Below the pieces are notes generated by a model. That model was not told where the DNA came from, ran no database searches, and saw nothing but the letters and a program-made list of their open reading frames with translations. 59,353 nucleotides of DNA from Phycisphaerae bacterium (GTDB lineage Bacteria > Planctomycetota > Phycisphaerae > UBA1845 > PWPN01), in assembly GCA_030372985.1 (NCBI GenBank), contig JAUCQB010000230.1, positions 1 through 59,353 of the forward strand, read 5' to 3'. The position numbers and the translations under genes are program-made. Every line of letters starts with the position of its first letter. Positions within the stretch are counted from its first letter, which is position 1. Below, one piece after another: positions 35,910-45,002 of the stretch.

Positions 35910-37931
35910 ATGAACGAGACATGCAGATCTCGGAGGGTTACAGGACAAGTCGGCATCATCGGTGAGGTTGTCGCGGTGGTGCTGTTCGCGACAGGCTGTG
36001 CGAGCGGTCCGAGCCGGCAGTACGACGTGGTCGTCTACGGTGCGTCGGCCGGGGGAACCATCGCGGCGATCGCGGCGGCCAACGAGGGAGCATCCGTCAT
36101 CCTGGTTGAGCCCGGACGGTACGTCGGAGGGCTGGTTTCGGGCGGCCTGGGGGCCACTGATTCCGGCAACAAGAGCGTGATCGGGGGAATGTCGCGGGAG
36201 TTCTTCATTCGCACCGGGCGCCACTACGGTGAGCCGCTGGCCTGGTATTTTGAGCCGCACGTGGCCGACCAGGTATTCCAAGACTGGCTCAAGGAAGCTC
36301 GCGTCCCGGTGGTGTTCGGCCAACAGGTAGACCGCGTGGAGAAGGCCGGTACGCGCATCCGCGAAATCCGCATGACCAACGGGGCCGTGTACCGGGCTCG
36401 CGTCTTCATGGACTGCACGTACGAGGGCGACCTGATGGCCCGGGCGGGCGTGTCCTACACCGTCGGACGCGAGGGGATGGACCAGTACGGTGAATCGCTG
36501 GCCGGTCGTCGCGAGAAGTGCGAGTACCATCAGTTCAAAACGGCCGTGTCGCCCTACGATGAGCACGGCAAGCTGCTGCCCTGCATTTACGGCGGCGATC
36601 CCGGCGAAATCGGCCAGGCGGATCACAAGGTGCAGGCCTACAACTTCCGCATCTGCCTGTCGAACAAGAAAGAGAACCAGGTACCCTTCCCGAAGCCTGC
36701 AGACTACGACCCTTATCGCTATGAACTGCTGAAGCGATACCTGAACGCGGCACCGGACCTGACGCTGGACAAGATCATCAACATCAAGATGATGCCCAAC
36801 GGCAAGACAGACGTGAACAACAATGGGGCGTTCTCAACCGACCACATTGGCGGGAGCTGGGATTACCCGGATGCAGACTACAAGCGACGGCAGGAGATCT
36901 GGGACGACCACGTGAGCTATGTGCAGGGGTTTTTCTACTTCCTGGCCAACGACCCGAGCGTACCCAAGCACATCCAGGACGAATTGAACAAGTGGGGGCT
37001 GGCCAAGGACGAGTTTCTCGATACCGGCCACTGGCCTAGGCAGCTCTACATCCGCGAGGCCAGGCGTATGGTCGGCGAATACGTCATGAGGCAGGCCGAT
37101 CTGCAAACGGATCGCAGCAAGCCCGACTCGATCGGCATGGGCTCCTACAACTCCGACTCGCACCACGTGCAGCGCATCCCCACGCCGGACGGTGCAGTCA
37201 TCAACGAGGGCGACATGCAGGTGCCGGTGCAGCCCTACGAGATTTCGTACCGGGCACTGGTTCCCAAACAGGACGAGTGTGAAAACCTTCTGGTGCCGGT
37301 GTGCTTTTCGGCCTCGCACGTGGCTTACTCGTCGATGCGCATGGAGCCGCAGTACATGATCATGGGGCATGCGTCCGGCCTTGCGGCCGCGTGGGCCGTC
37401 CGAAACGATACGTCGGTCGGCAAGGTGGATATTGCGTGGCTGCAAAAACGGCTGCGCGAGCAGGGACAGGTGCTATCGATAGGCGAGGCGGTCGCGGAAG
37501 GCTTGAGTCCCAGGTCAATGGGCGGCGTCATCGTTGACAACCAGGCCGCGAAGGTGACCGGCGAGTGGCGGTCGGGAATGTCCGTCAAGCCGTTCGTGGG
37601 CAGCGAGTACCTGCACGACAATAACAAGAACAAGGGAGCGGCGGCGGTGCGGTTCGTACCGACGCTTCCGGCAAGCGGGCTGTATGAGGTCCGCATCGCC
37701 TACACCGCCAACCCGAACCGGGCGACGAACGTGCCGGTGGTGATTCACTCGGCAGAGGGGGACAGGACCGTGACACTGAATCAGAGGCAAGCTTTGGCGA
37801 ATCCGCCATTGACCTCGCTAGGCCGTTATCGCTTCGTGGCCGGGTCGGACGGGTATGTTGAGATCCGCAATGCGGGCACCGATGGTCACGTGGTTGCTGA
37901 TGCGGTACAGTGGGTGGCAGTCGTGCCCTGA
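35910..37931 (+). CDS. Lipoprotein FAD-dependent oxidoreductase with golvesin-like C-terminal domain
   Basis: The 673-residue protein has a long leader ending in a lipobox (LFATGC). An FAD-binding Rossmann start follows (YDVVVYGASAGGTIAAIAAA...VILVEPG, then GGLVSGGLGATD), in the style of the Pfam FAD_oxidored family common in Planctomycetes and Bacteroidetes. An FAD C-terminal segment SMRMEPQYMIMGHASGLAAA precedes a C-terminal beta-sandwich resembling the golvesin C-terminal domain (about 545-673, SGLYEVRIAYTANPNRATNVPVVI...HVVADAVQW). Substrates are probably sugars or glycan-derived molecules. CGGAG eight bases upstream fixes the start at 35910. Confidence 0.85.
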   Translation: MNETCRSRRVTGQVGIIGEVVAVVLFATGCASGPSRQYDVVVYGASAGGTIAAIAAANEGASVILVEPGRYVGGLVSGGLGATDSGNKSVIGGMSREFFIRTGRHYGEPLAWYFEPHVADQVFQDWLKEARVPVVFGQQVDRVEKAGTRIREIRMTNGAVYRARVFMDCTYEGDLMARAGVSYTVGREGMDQYGESLAGRREKCEYHQFKTAVSPYDEHGKLLPCIYGGDPGEIGQADHKVQAYNFRICLSNKKENQVPFPKPADYDPYRYELLKRYLNAAPDLTLDKIINIKMMPNGKTDVNNNGAFSTDHIGGSWDYPDADYKRRQEIWDDHVSYVQGFFYFLANDPSVPKHIQDELNKWGLAKDEFLDTGHWPRQLYIREARRMVGEYVMRQADLQTDRSKPDSIGMGSYNSDSHHVQRIPTPDGAVINEGDMQVPVQPYEISYRALVPKQDECENLLVPVCFSASHVAYSSMRMEPQYMIMGHASGLAAAWAVRNDTSVGKVDIAWLQKRLREQGQVLSIGEAVAEGLSPRSMGGVIVDNQAAKVTGEWRSGMSVKPFVGSEYLHDNNKNKGAAAVRFVPTLPASGLYEVRIAYTANPNRATNVPVVIHSAEGDRTVTLNQRQALANPPLTSLGRYRFVAGSDGYVEIRNAGTDGHVVADAVQWVAVVP

Positions 37932-38099
37932 CCGCGCGTTGCCCGCGGCAAGATGCGGTATTGCAGATTGCCGGCTACAAAGTTGACGTTCTGCGTCGTA
38001 GCTTATCTCAGCAGGCTGTGGGACAGGCTTCCAGCCTGTCATCGGACCGGCCAGATGCCGGTCACACACCGGCCGGGACAGGTTCAAAGGAGTACCGAG

Positions 38100-38951
38100 A
38101 TGAAACGCTTCTTCCTGGCCGTCATCGTGCTGGTCGCCGCGGGGTGCGCCTCGACCGAAAGAACAAGCCCTGCTTCCACGGCCGCCGGCAGGGTCATCAA
38201 GTATGCGCGTTTCCAAGTCGACGGCCGCGAGGCGTACGGAGTCGTCAAAGGTGACCTCGTCGACGAGATCGCCGGCTGTCCGTTCGGGTGTTGGAGAGAA
38301 ACAGGACGGTCATATCCAGTCAAAGACGTGAGACTGCTGGTGCCGGTCAAGCCGACGAAGGTCCTGGCGATGGCGGGCAACTACGCCAGCCACCTCGACC
38401 AGCAACCCAAACCGAAGAATCCCGAGCTCTTCTTCAAGGTGCCCTCGTGCCTGATCGGGCCGGGAGACGCCGTCGTCCTGCCCGCCGGAAGCAAGGAAGT
38501 CCATCTGGAGGGCGAGCTGGTCATTGTCATCGGCAAGCGGGCAAGGAATGTGTCGGAAGCAGAGGCCCTCAATTACGTGCTGGGGGTCACCTGCGGCAAC
38601 GACATCAGCGCCCGCGACTGGCAGGCCAACGACCGGCAATGGTGGCGGGCCAAGGGCACCGACACGTTCGGGCCGTGCGGGCCGTTCGTGGTGTCCGGGA
38701 TCAACTACGACGACCTGTTGCTGACCTCGCGCGTCAACGGCCAGGTTACCCAGCAGCAACGGACCAGCGGCATGGTCTTCAATTGCTCGCAGATCGTCAG
38801 CTTCGCGAGTTGCCACGTAACTCTGGAACCGGGTGATCTGATCTTCACCGGGACAATGGGCAAGACGCCGGCGATCAAGGCGGGGGATGTGCTGGAGGTC
38901 GAGATTGAGCACGTTGGGGTGCTGAGGAACCCCGTTGTGGCAGAGAAGTAG
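38100..38951 (+). CDS. Fumarylacetoacetate hydrolase-fold protein with lipoprotein signal
   Basis: The 283-residue product begins with a lipoprotein signal (VLVAAGC, Cys near 16). A full FAH domain follows: KVLAMAGNYASHLD, LFFKVPSCLIGPGDAVVLP, the metal ligands in HLEGELVIVIGK, GVTCGNDISARDWQ and PGDLIFTGTMGKT. FAH-family enzymes (hydrolases, decarboxylases, isomerases of 2-oxo acids) are normally cytoplasmic, so export of this one is unusual. AAAGGAG seven bases upstream supports the start; it lies 168 bases after the oxidoreductase stop, on the same strand. Confidence 0.85.
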   Translation: MKRFFLAVIVLVAAGCASTERTSPASTAAGRVIKYARFQVDGREAYGVVKGDLVDEIAGCPFGCWRETGRSYPVKDVRLLVPVKPTKVLAMAGNYASHLDQQPKPKNPELFFKVPSCLIGPGDAVVLPAGSKEVHLEGELVIVIGKRARNVSEAEALNYVLGVTCGNDISARDWQANDRQWWRAKGTDTFGPCGPFVVSGINYDDLLLTSRVNGQVTQQQRTSGMVFNCSQIVSFASCHVTLEPGDLIFTGTMGKTPAIKAGDVLEVEIEHVGVLRNPVVAEK

Positions 38952-38960
38952 TCAGTGATC

Positions 38961-39025
38961 AGTTGTCAGTGATCAGTAGTCGACCAAAGGGAAGACTGAA
39001 CACTGACCACTGATGACTGACAACT
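38961..39025. repeat. Inverted repeat of the CAGTGATCAGT type
   Basis: Two 21-base arms (38961-38981 and 39005-39025) are inverted copies with two mismatches and a 23-base spacer. The word GTCAGTGATCAGT also occurs just before the left arm. The element starts ten bases after the FAH stop and could form a terminator-like or mRNA-stabilising hairpin, or represent a REP-like repeat. Related words follow the stop of the phosphoglycerate mutase gene at 55793-55820. Confidence 0.6.
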
Positions 39026-39092
39026 TGGTCTCGTTATCTGGCTTTCCCCAACACGGCCTGTGTGAACCCGGCACGCCCGTGAGGAGGAATGA

Positions 39093-40142
39093 ATGAGCAT
39101 CACCCGACGCGAACTGATAGGCGGCCTGGCTGCGGCCGGTGCGGCGGCGTCCTTACCCGAGTTCCTCAAGGGCCAACCCGCCGCGGCACAGGCGAGCGGG
39201 CAGGCTGAACCGTTCACCTTCGTGCACCTGACCGACATGCACGTAACTCGCAAGCGGAAAGGCGACGAGGGTTACCGCAAGTGCATTGAAACGGTACAGC
39301 AACTGAGACCGAAGCCCGCCTTTGCCCTGATGGGCGGTGACCTGGCTTTCGACGGCAACTACACGCCCAAGGCCGACTTCGAGGAGTGTATTCGGCTGTA
39401 CAAGGACATCAGCGACGGGATGGGCATCCCCTACCACAACTGCATGGGCAACCACGATGCACTGGGATGGTCGTCGCGACGGAAGGTGCCGATCGACGAC
39501 CCGGACATCGGCAAGAAGATGATCATGGACCGGCTGGGCTGGGAGAAGAGCTACTACAGCTTCGATCACGACGGCTGGCACTTTGTGGTGCTCGACAGCA
39601 TCCTCCCGATCGGCGGCAAGAACAACCCCTCGTATGAGCCGCGGATCGGACCGGAGCAACTGGAATGGCTGGCGTATGATTTGGGCAAGGCGGGCGGTCG
39701 ACCGACCGTGGCCGTGACTCACATCGCCGCATTCTGCAACCGCGGACAGATCACCGGCAACCGTGATTACAGGGCGATGGATGGCGGCATGGTCCTTTGG
39801 GACACCAGGGAGTTGCGGACCGTCCTGGAGCGGCATAAGGTCAAGGCGCTGTTGCAGGGACACAGTCACAACATCGAGGAAATGCGGTATCACGGGGTCT
39901 GGTACCTGACGAGTGCGGCCGCGAGCGGCGCGTGGTGGGCGGGCGACTGGGTCGGTTCGCCGCCCGGCTACACGGTTTTCCGCTGCGACGGCGACAAGCT
40001 GACCTGGGAACACGTTGAGTTTCCCTGGACGCCGCACCTGGAGGAGACTGACGCGCTCGAACGCAAGAGAATCGCGGAGCAGGAGGCCTTCCGACAGGAA
40101 CAGCAGCGGCTGCTCGAAAAAGAGCGAGCCGGAATCAGGTAA
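39093..40142 (+). CDS. Tat-exported calcineurin-like metallophosphoesterase
   Basis: The 349-residue protein starts with a twin-arginine signal (SITRRELIGGLAAAGAAAS...). It has the complete metallophosphoesterase set: LTDMH, GGDLAFDGN, GNHD, VTHIA and GHSHN, which hold a two-metal centre. The C-terminus ends in a charged helix (ERKRIAEQEAFRQEQQRLLEKE). It presumably acts on phosphoesters outside the cytoplasm; the substrate is unknown. GAGGAGG lies just upstream of two overlapping ATGs, of which 39093 is in frame. It follows the FAH gene and precedes the aldo/keto reductase in one series. Confidence 0.9.
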   Translation: MSITRRELIGGLAAAGAAASLPEFLKGQPAAAQASGQAEPFTFVHLTDMHVTRKRKGDEGYRKCIETVQQLRPKPAFALMGGDLAFDGNYTPKADFEECIRLYKDISDGMGIPYHNCMGNHDALGWSSRRKVPIDDPDIGKKMIMDRLGWEKSYYSFDHDGWHFVVLDSILPIGGKNNPSYEPRIGPEQLEWLAYDLGKAGGRPTVAVTHIAAFCNRGQITGNRDYRAMDGGMVLWDTRELRTVLERHKVKALLQGHSHNIEEMRYHGVWYLTSAAASGAWWAGDWVGSPPGYTVFRCDGDKLTWEHVEFPWTPHLEETDALERKRIAEQEAFRQEQQRLLEKERAGIR

Positions 40143-40181
40143 CAACGACCGGGAGGTGCCTGGCAGATATGAGGCAGATCA

Positions 40182-41138
40182 ATGCGATACAAGCAGCTCG
40201 GCAAACGCGGACCGATCGTCTCGATCGTCGGCCTGGGCACGTGGGCGATCGGCGGGCGCGACTGGGGCAAGACTGACGACGAGGTTTCGCGGCGGGCCAT
40301 CAACGAGGCGCTCGACCGCGGGGTCACACTGCTGGACACGGCCGACGTGTACGGCTTCGGGCATTCGGAGGAGCTCATCGCCGAGGTCCTCGACGGCCGT
40401 GGCCGACCCGATGTCATCATCGCCACGAAAGCCGGCAATGATTTCTACAACGCCACCAGCACCGACGACAAGGGATACGGGGCCATCAAGCAGAACTACG
40501 ACCGCGACTATCTCATCTCCGCGGCCGAGAAGAGCCTCAAGCGGCTGCACGTTGATGCCATCGACATCCTGCAACTGCACAGCCCGGATCTGCCCTGGCT
40601 GGAGCGCGACGATCCGTGGGACGCGCTTTCGACACTTAAGAAGCAAGGCAAGATCCGCCACGCCGGCTGGAGCGTGCAATCGTTCAAAGAAACCGAGCAG
40701 GCCCACCTGCTGGACCGCCATCATAGCCTGCTCGACTGCCTGCAGGTCCGCTACAACCTGCTGGAGCGCGAGGCGGAGAAGGTGCTGTTCCCGAAGGCCA
40801 TGCAATACGGAATCGGCGTGATTGTTCGGATCCCGATCCTGTTCGGCCTGCTGGCGGGCAAGTTCACGAAGGACTCGCGGTTTGGCGACGACGACCATCG
40901 CCGGTTCAATCTCTCGCCCGACAAGCTGAAGGCGTATCTGGAGCGGGCCGAGAGGCTACGGCCGTTCTTCCGGCAATACCAAGGTCAGAGCATGGCGCAG
41001 GTCAGTCTGCGGTTCTGCATTTCACACCCCGCGTGCCAGACGGTCATCCCGGGGGCCAAGTCGCCCGAGCAGGTGGCCGAAAACTGCACGGCCGGCGACA
41101 TGGACCCAATCGCAATGGAAACGGTGCCGGAGGTGTAG
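40182..41138 (+). CDS. Aldo/keto reductase
   Basis: The 318-residue TIM-barrel enzyme has the AKR catalytic tetrad: D52 and Y57 in LLDTADVYGFGHSE, K83 in IIATKAG, and His in LQLHSPD. The NADPH-site segment near the C-terminus (QTVIPGAKSPEQVAEN) is also present. It belongs to the YghZ/MocA-like broad-specificity branch by motif; the physiological substrate is unknown. No export signal is seen, so it is probably the cytoplasmic member of the catabolic series that starts at 35910. It begins 39 bases after the phosphoesterase. Confidence 0.9.
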   Translation: MRYKQLGKRGPIVSIVGLGTWAIGGRDWGKTDDEVSRRAINEALDRGVTLLDTADVYGFGHSEELIAEVLDGRGRPDVIIATKAGNDFYNATSTDDKGYGAIKQNYDRDYLISAAEKSLKRLHVDAIDILQLHSPDLPWLERDDPWDALSTLKKQGKIRHAGWSVQSFKETEQAHLLDRHHSLLDCLQVRYNLLEREAEKVLFPKAMQYGIGVIVRIPILFGLLAGKFTKDSRFGDDDHRRFNLSPDKLKAYLERAERLRPFFRQYQGQSMAQVSLRFCISHPACQTVIPGAKSPEQVAENCTAGDMDPIAMETVPEV

Positions 41139-41259
41139 CGATTGACGGTCGATAAGGCCGACAAGGGTGGTTCAAGGCTTCGTCACGAAATCCCGCAACG
41201 ACGAAAAGACGAGACGGGGCGGGCAAGTGTCCCTCCACCGATCTGGTTCGACGGAGTAA

Positions 41260-41384
41260 ACCGCCAAGTTATCCATGTAGATGAGAGAAGGCCAGTCCTT
41301 TAAGCAGAGCGGTCGATAGAGGAGTTAATCGTCATCTGTTTTGAAACGTTCTCTATCTCTCAAACTGCGGGAGGACTTGGCGGT
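41260..41384. repeat. Inverted repeat pair ACCGCCAAGT / ACTTGGCGGT
   Basis: Ten-base perfect inverted arms lie at 41260-41269 and 41375-41384, with weaker similarity (GAGAGA words) inside. The pair sits between the convergent aldo/keto reductase and serpin genes. It could be a REP-like element or contribute to bidirectional termination; the loop of about 100 bases makes a simple terminator unlikely. Confidence 0.4.
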
Positions 41385-41419
41385 CTAAGAACAGCCCGGT
41401 CCGGCTGATCGCTTCTCGC

Positions 41420-42673
41420 TCACGCCGTCTTCGGCTCGGTCACCCTTCCCATGAAGAGAATCGCGCCGGACACGCGGTCGCGGATGATGAAGACGAAGGG
41501 GTGATCGGCGACGAACTCGGGGATCCGCTCGGGCATGGGCATCGCAGTGAGTTTCATGACCACGGCGGTGGCGGCGGCGGCCTCGGTGCCTTCCTCATCG
41601 ACATTCACGAAGGCCTTATGGACCACTGCGGAGATAAACAGGTTCTTCTTGCCGTTCATGCCGGAAAAGTCGGCTTGGCCCCCATCAAAGGCCTTGGTTA
41701 TGCCCAGTGATTGCAGAACCTGCGCGAGGCTGAATTCCTTCGTGGCTCTGAACTTGGGCAGAGCGACCCTCACTTTCTGCGCCTTGAGCTGCGTCAGCCA
41801 CTTGGTCAGGTTCTCAGACATGAGCCTCTTCTCGAGATCGGCCAAGCCATCCTTCTGTCGCGGAAGCAGAATGACCATGGACAGGCGATCACCCTTGTAG
41901 CCCAACTCGAGCACCTGGAGATTGTCGGCCTCGGCGTAGCTGAACAGGGTTGTCTGGTGCATGGTGGGCACCTGGAGTTCCTTGCCCCCGGCCGCGAAGA
42001 ACGGGGCAAGGTTGGTGTCCTGCTTCTTGAACTTGGCCAGCCAGTCGGCTTTCATGTAGATCGCGTTGGTGAGGACCAGGGCGGTATCGCGGTCAAGCAC
42101 GCCCTGCTTGATCAGTTCCTTGATCTTGTCGGCCGTCTGTTTCTCGACCCATTCGTTGATGGTCTTGCGGACCCCTTCGGTGTTGCCCGCGAAGTCCACC
42201 TCGCTCAGGCCGGCACCGTAGTTCCGCTCGGTCAGATCGAGGAAGCCCTTCAGGAACGGCTCACCTTTCTGGCCCCAGAGGCGGTTGGCGACGCTCAACT
42301 GGAAGTCGCCTTTCTTGCCGGCCTCGTTCAGATCGCGAATCATCTCAGCATAGGCCGGGTGGAGACGCTCGGCGGGCAGGTCAAAGCGCAGAGTCTTAGC
42401 CATTTCCTCGGCCGTGGTCGTTCGGGCCCCGGCATAAGTCATGGCCAAGGCGGTCGAGATGCTGTAGGGCGAGTAGAACAGGTTTTCGTCGCCCTTCTTG
42501 AGCTTGCCGTAAAGATCAAGGGCAAAGCGGTTGTTGGCATCGGCCACGGCTTTCACGTCAGGGGCGGGTGCCGGCCGTGCGACCTCCGGTCGGGCTTCCT
42601 GCCCGGCAACAGCGACCAGGAGGGAGGCTAGCGTGACCGCCGCAGCCGAAGAACGAACGACGGGATGACTCAT
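41420..42673 (-). CDS. Secreted serpin (serine/cysteine protease inhibitor)
   Basis: The 417-residue protein has a signal peptide and then a complete serpin fold: NLFYSPYSISTALAMTYAGART, LTNAIYMKADW, the hinge region EEGTEAAAAT, and the signature FVADHPFVFIIRD..SGAILFMGRV. The hinge keeps small residues at P12-P9 and Thr at P8, as in inhibitory serpins. Counting from the hinge puts P1-P1' near Thr-Ala (KLTAMP), which would suit an elastase-like or other non-trypsin target. GGAGGAA before the ATG at 42673 sets the start. The target protease is unknown. Confidence 0.9.
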   Translation of the reverse strand: MSHPVVRSSAAAVTLASLLVAVAGQEARPEVARPAPAPDVKAVADANNRFALDLYGKLKKGDENLFYSPYSISTALAMTYAGARTTTAEEMAKTLRFDLPAERLHPAYAEMIRDLNEAGKKGDFQLSVANRLWGQKGEPFLKGFLDLTERNYGAGLSEVDFAGNTEGVRKTINEWVEKQTADKIKELIKQGVLDRDTALVLTNAIYMKADWLAKFKKQDTNLAPFFAAGGKELQVPTMHQTTLFSYAEADNLQVLELGYKGDRLSMVILLPRQKDGLADLEKRLMSENLTKWLTQLKAQKVRVALPKFRATKEFSLAQVLQSLGITKAFDGGQADFSGMNGKKNLFISAVVHKAFVNVDEEGTEAAAATAVVMKLTAMPMPERIPEFVADHPFVFIIRDRVSGAILFMGRVTEPKTA

Positions 42674-42851
42674 TTCTGGTTCCTCCGAATCGGGCGTCTC
42701 TTTCCAGTTAGACTCCGATCGGACGAAGAAGTTCCGAAGCCCGGGCCAGGACGGCATGGTTGGGATCGGCCCTGCCGGTCATCTGTTCGTACATCCCTCC
42801 GCCTTCATCCTTCATCCTTTTCCCCGCCCCCCGTCCCTCGCCCCTCGTCCC

Positions 42852-44564
42852 CTATTGCATGTCCGCGAACACCACCTTCGGGTCGAGCTTCTGGAACAGG
42901 ATCACCGGCTCGCCGAGGGCGTGGCCGGGGGCTAGTTCGACCGTCGCCTGATCCCAGGCTAGGGCGGTGACGTCGAGGTTGAGCATCTTGAGGCATTTCT
43001 CGGCCGAGAACGGCAAGAACGGGGCCATCAGCGTCATCAGGGCCTTGACGGTCTGGATGCACACATTGAGGCTCGTCCCGCAGGCGGCCAAGTCGTCCTT
43101 TCGCTGCTGCCAGGGCTTCTTCGCATCGAAGTAGGCGTTGGAGGCACGGGCGAGGTTCATGATCTCTTCCATGGCGGCGCGGAAGCGCAGCGTGTCCAGC
43201 CGGGCGGTGACGCGCTCGGCGTGAGCGGCGATGTTGGCCAAATGGTCGGTGTCCACCTGCTGCCGGTCGCCAACGGCCGGGACCTTGTTGTCCAGGTACT
43301 TCTGCACAAATGTCATCGTCCGGTTCACGAAATTGCCCAGGGCGTTGACCAGTTCACCGTTATTGCGGGTGATGAAGTCGTCAACGTCGAAGGTGGTCCG
43401 CTGAGACTCCGGGGCAATGGCCGTCAGGTAGTATCGCAGCGGGTCGGCCTCGAACATCTTGAGGTATTCTTCGATCCAGATGGCCGTTCCGCGGCTCTTG
43501 CTGATCTTCTCCTCTTCCTTGCCGGGGAACTTGATGTTCAGGAACGAGTTGGCCACCACCTGCCAGGGCAACTGGTACGACCCCTCGGCCATGAGCATCG
43601 CCGGCCAGGTCAGGGCGTGGAAGACGGTGTTGTCCTCGCCGATGAAGTGGACGATTCGGCAATCCGGGTCTTTCCACCAGCGTTCGTAGGCCTTCCAGTC
43701 GCCGTCCACCTGCTGGCAGAGCTCGGCCGTAAACGACACGTAGCCGATCGGGGCGTCGAACCAGACGTAGAGCACCTTGCCGGCCGCGTCGGGGTCATCC
43801 AGCGGCACCGGCACGCCCCAGTGCAGGTCGCGGGTCATGGCCCGCTCGGGCAGGCCTTGCTTGATCTGGCCGAGGCTGAAGTTCAGCACCGTCTCACGCC
43901 ACGGCGGGCAATCGCCCTGCGGCTGCCGCTTGGCTTCGAGCCAGGCCCGCAGCTTCTCCTCGAACTGCGGCAACTGCATGTACCAGTGGGTGGTCTCGCG
44001 CGGCTCGGGCTTGGTGTTGGTGATGGTGCTGATCGGGTAGATCAGCTTCATCGGGTCGATGGACACACCGCATGCCTCGCACTGGTCGCCGTAGGCCCCC
44101 TCGGCCCCGCAGTTGTAGCACTTGCCCTTGACGTAACGATCGGGCAAAAACTGGTTGGCCTGGACGTCGTAGAGCTGCTTGGTGGTCTTCTTGACAAAGT
44201 AGCCCTTGTCGAAGGCGGTGCGGAAGAAGCCCTGGCTGATGCGGTTGTGCAGCTCAACGAATTTGGGCTGGTGCGTCCCGCCGTAGATGTCGAACCGGAT
44301 GCCCAGCCCGGCGAAGTCAGCCGCTTGCCGGGCGTTGTAGTGGGCGGTCAGTTCCTCGACGGTTCTGCCCTCCTTGCGGGCGGAGATCAGCGAGGCCACG
44401 CCGTTGTCGTCACTGCCGCAGATGAAGCGAACCTCGTCGCCCCGGGCCCGCAGGTAGCGGACGTAGGTGTCGGCCGGCAGGTACGCCCCGGCCACGTGGC
44501 CGACGTGAAGACGCCCGTTCGAGTAGGGCAACGCGGAAGTCACAAGGAATCGACGTTTGCTCAT
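42852..44564 (-). CDS. metG: Methionyl-tRNA synthetase
   Basis: The 570-residue class I synthetase has HVGH (HIGH motif) in NGRLHVGHVAGAY, a four-Cys zinc knuckle (CYNCGAEGAYGDQCEACG), WFDAPIGYVSF, and KISKSRG (KMSKS). It ends after the anticodon-binding domain; the C-terminal EMAP/tRNA-binding extension seen in many bacterial MetG proteins is absent, as in several lineages. It charges tRNA-Met for initiation and elongation. The ATG at 44564 begins MSKRRFLVTSALPY and is preferred over an in-frame ATG at 44588. Confidence 0.95.
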   Translation of the reverse strand: MSKRRFLVTSALPYSNGRLHVGHVAGAYLPADTYVRYLRARGDEVRFICGSDDNGVASLISARKEGRTVEELTAHYNARQAADFAGLGIRFDIYGGTHQPKFVELHNRISQGFFRTAFDKGYFVKKTTKQLYDVQANQFLPDRYVKGKCYNCGAEGAYGDQCEACGVSIDPMKLIYPISTITNTKPEPRETTHWYMQLPQFEEKLRAWLEAKRQPQGDCPPWRETVLNFSLGQIKQGLPERAMTRDLHWGVPVPLDDPDAAGKVLYVWFDAPIGYVSFTAELCQQVDGDWKAYERWWKDPDCRIVHFIGEDNTVFHALTWPAMLMAEGSYQLPWQVVANSFLNIKFPGKEEEKISKSRGTAIWIEEYLKMFEADPLRYYLTAIAPESQRTTFDVDDFITRNNGELVNALGNFVNRTMTFVQKYLDNKVPAVGDRQQVDTDHLANIAAHAERVTARLDTLRFRAAMEEIMNLARASNAYFDAKKPWQQRKDDLAACGTSLNVCIQTVKALMTLMAPFLPFSAEKCLKMLNLDVTALAWDQATVELAPGHALGEPVILFQKLDPKVVFADMQ

Positions 44565-44922
44565 GTTGATGCTCACTTCTGGTCTCATCCGAGGCTTTCG
44601 GCAGGCCTTGCAGCCGGTGACTGCTCGACCGTGCCCTACCTCGCCCTTCGACGCGAAATCACGGATTCCGCCGGTATCATATCGACAATCGTGGTTTTGA
44701 ACAGGGAATCAAACACGCCGGTGAAGGCCCGCCTCACGCGGGCCGACGCATGTACATCGGGGGGACCGATCTGGGTGAGAATGCTCTCGCCATACCAACG
44801 ATCATACAAGCAAGAGCAGCAGAAACCAAGGGCTTGTTGGGATCCGATCTTTCGGTTATTGGGCTTCCGACCGCTCTGCTGCCGGAGTGTCCAGTCTCCC
44901 TGACAGATCGTTCTCGCCCAAG
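44565..44922. other. Divergent gap between metG and pdxJ
   Basis: Apart from the pdxJ promoter at its right edge (44923-44950), no gene, terminator or T-box-like leader for metG was recognised in this stretch. Confidence 0.4.
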
Positions 44923-44950
44923 TTTACAGTCGCGCCCGCGGCCCTATAAT
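44923..44950 (+). promoter_or_regulatory. Sigma-70-type promoter of pdxJ
   Basis: TTTACA at 44923-44928 and a perfect TATAAT at 44945-44950 are separated by 16 bases, close to the optimum of 17. Transcription would start near 44957, giving a leader of about 45 bases before the pdxJ ATG at 45003. This is the best-matching housekeeping promoter noticed in the window. Confidence 0.6.
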
Positions 44951-45002
44951 GGAGCCTTGTCCGCTCGGTCGAGCGGTTTGTCCACCAAGAAGGACGGTTC
45001 TT

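Noticed and set aside
43221..44903. 560-codon frame antisense to metG
   Set aside because: It is the mirror of a clearly functional synthetase gene in GC-rich DNA; the product has no motif and low complexity.
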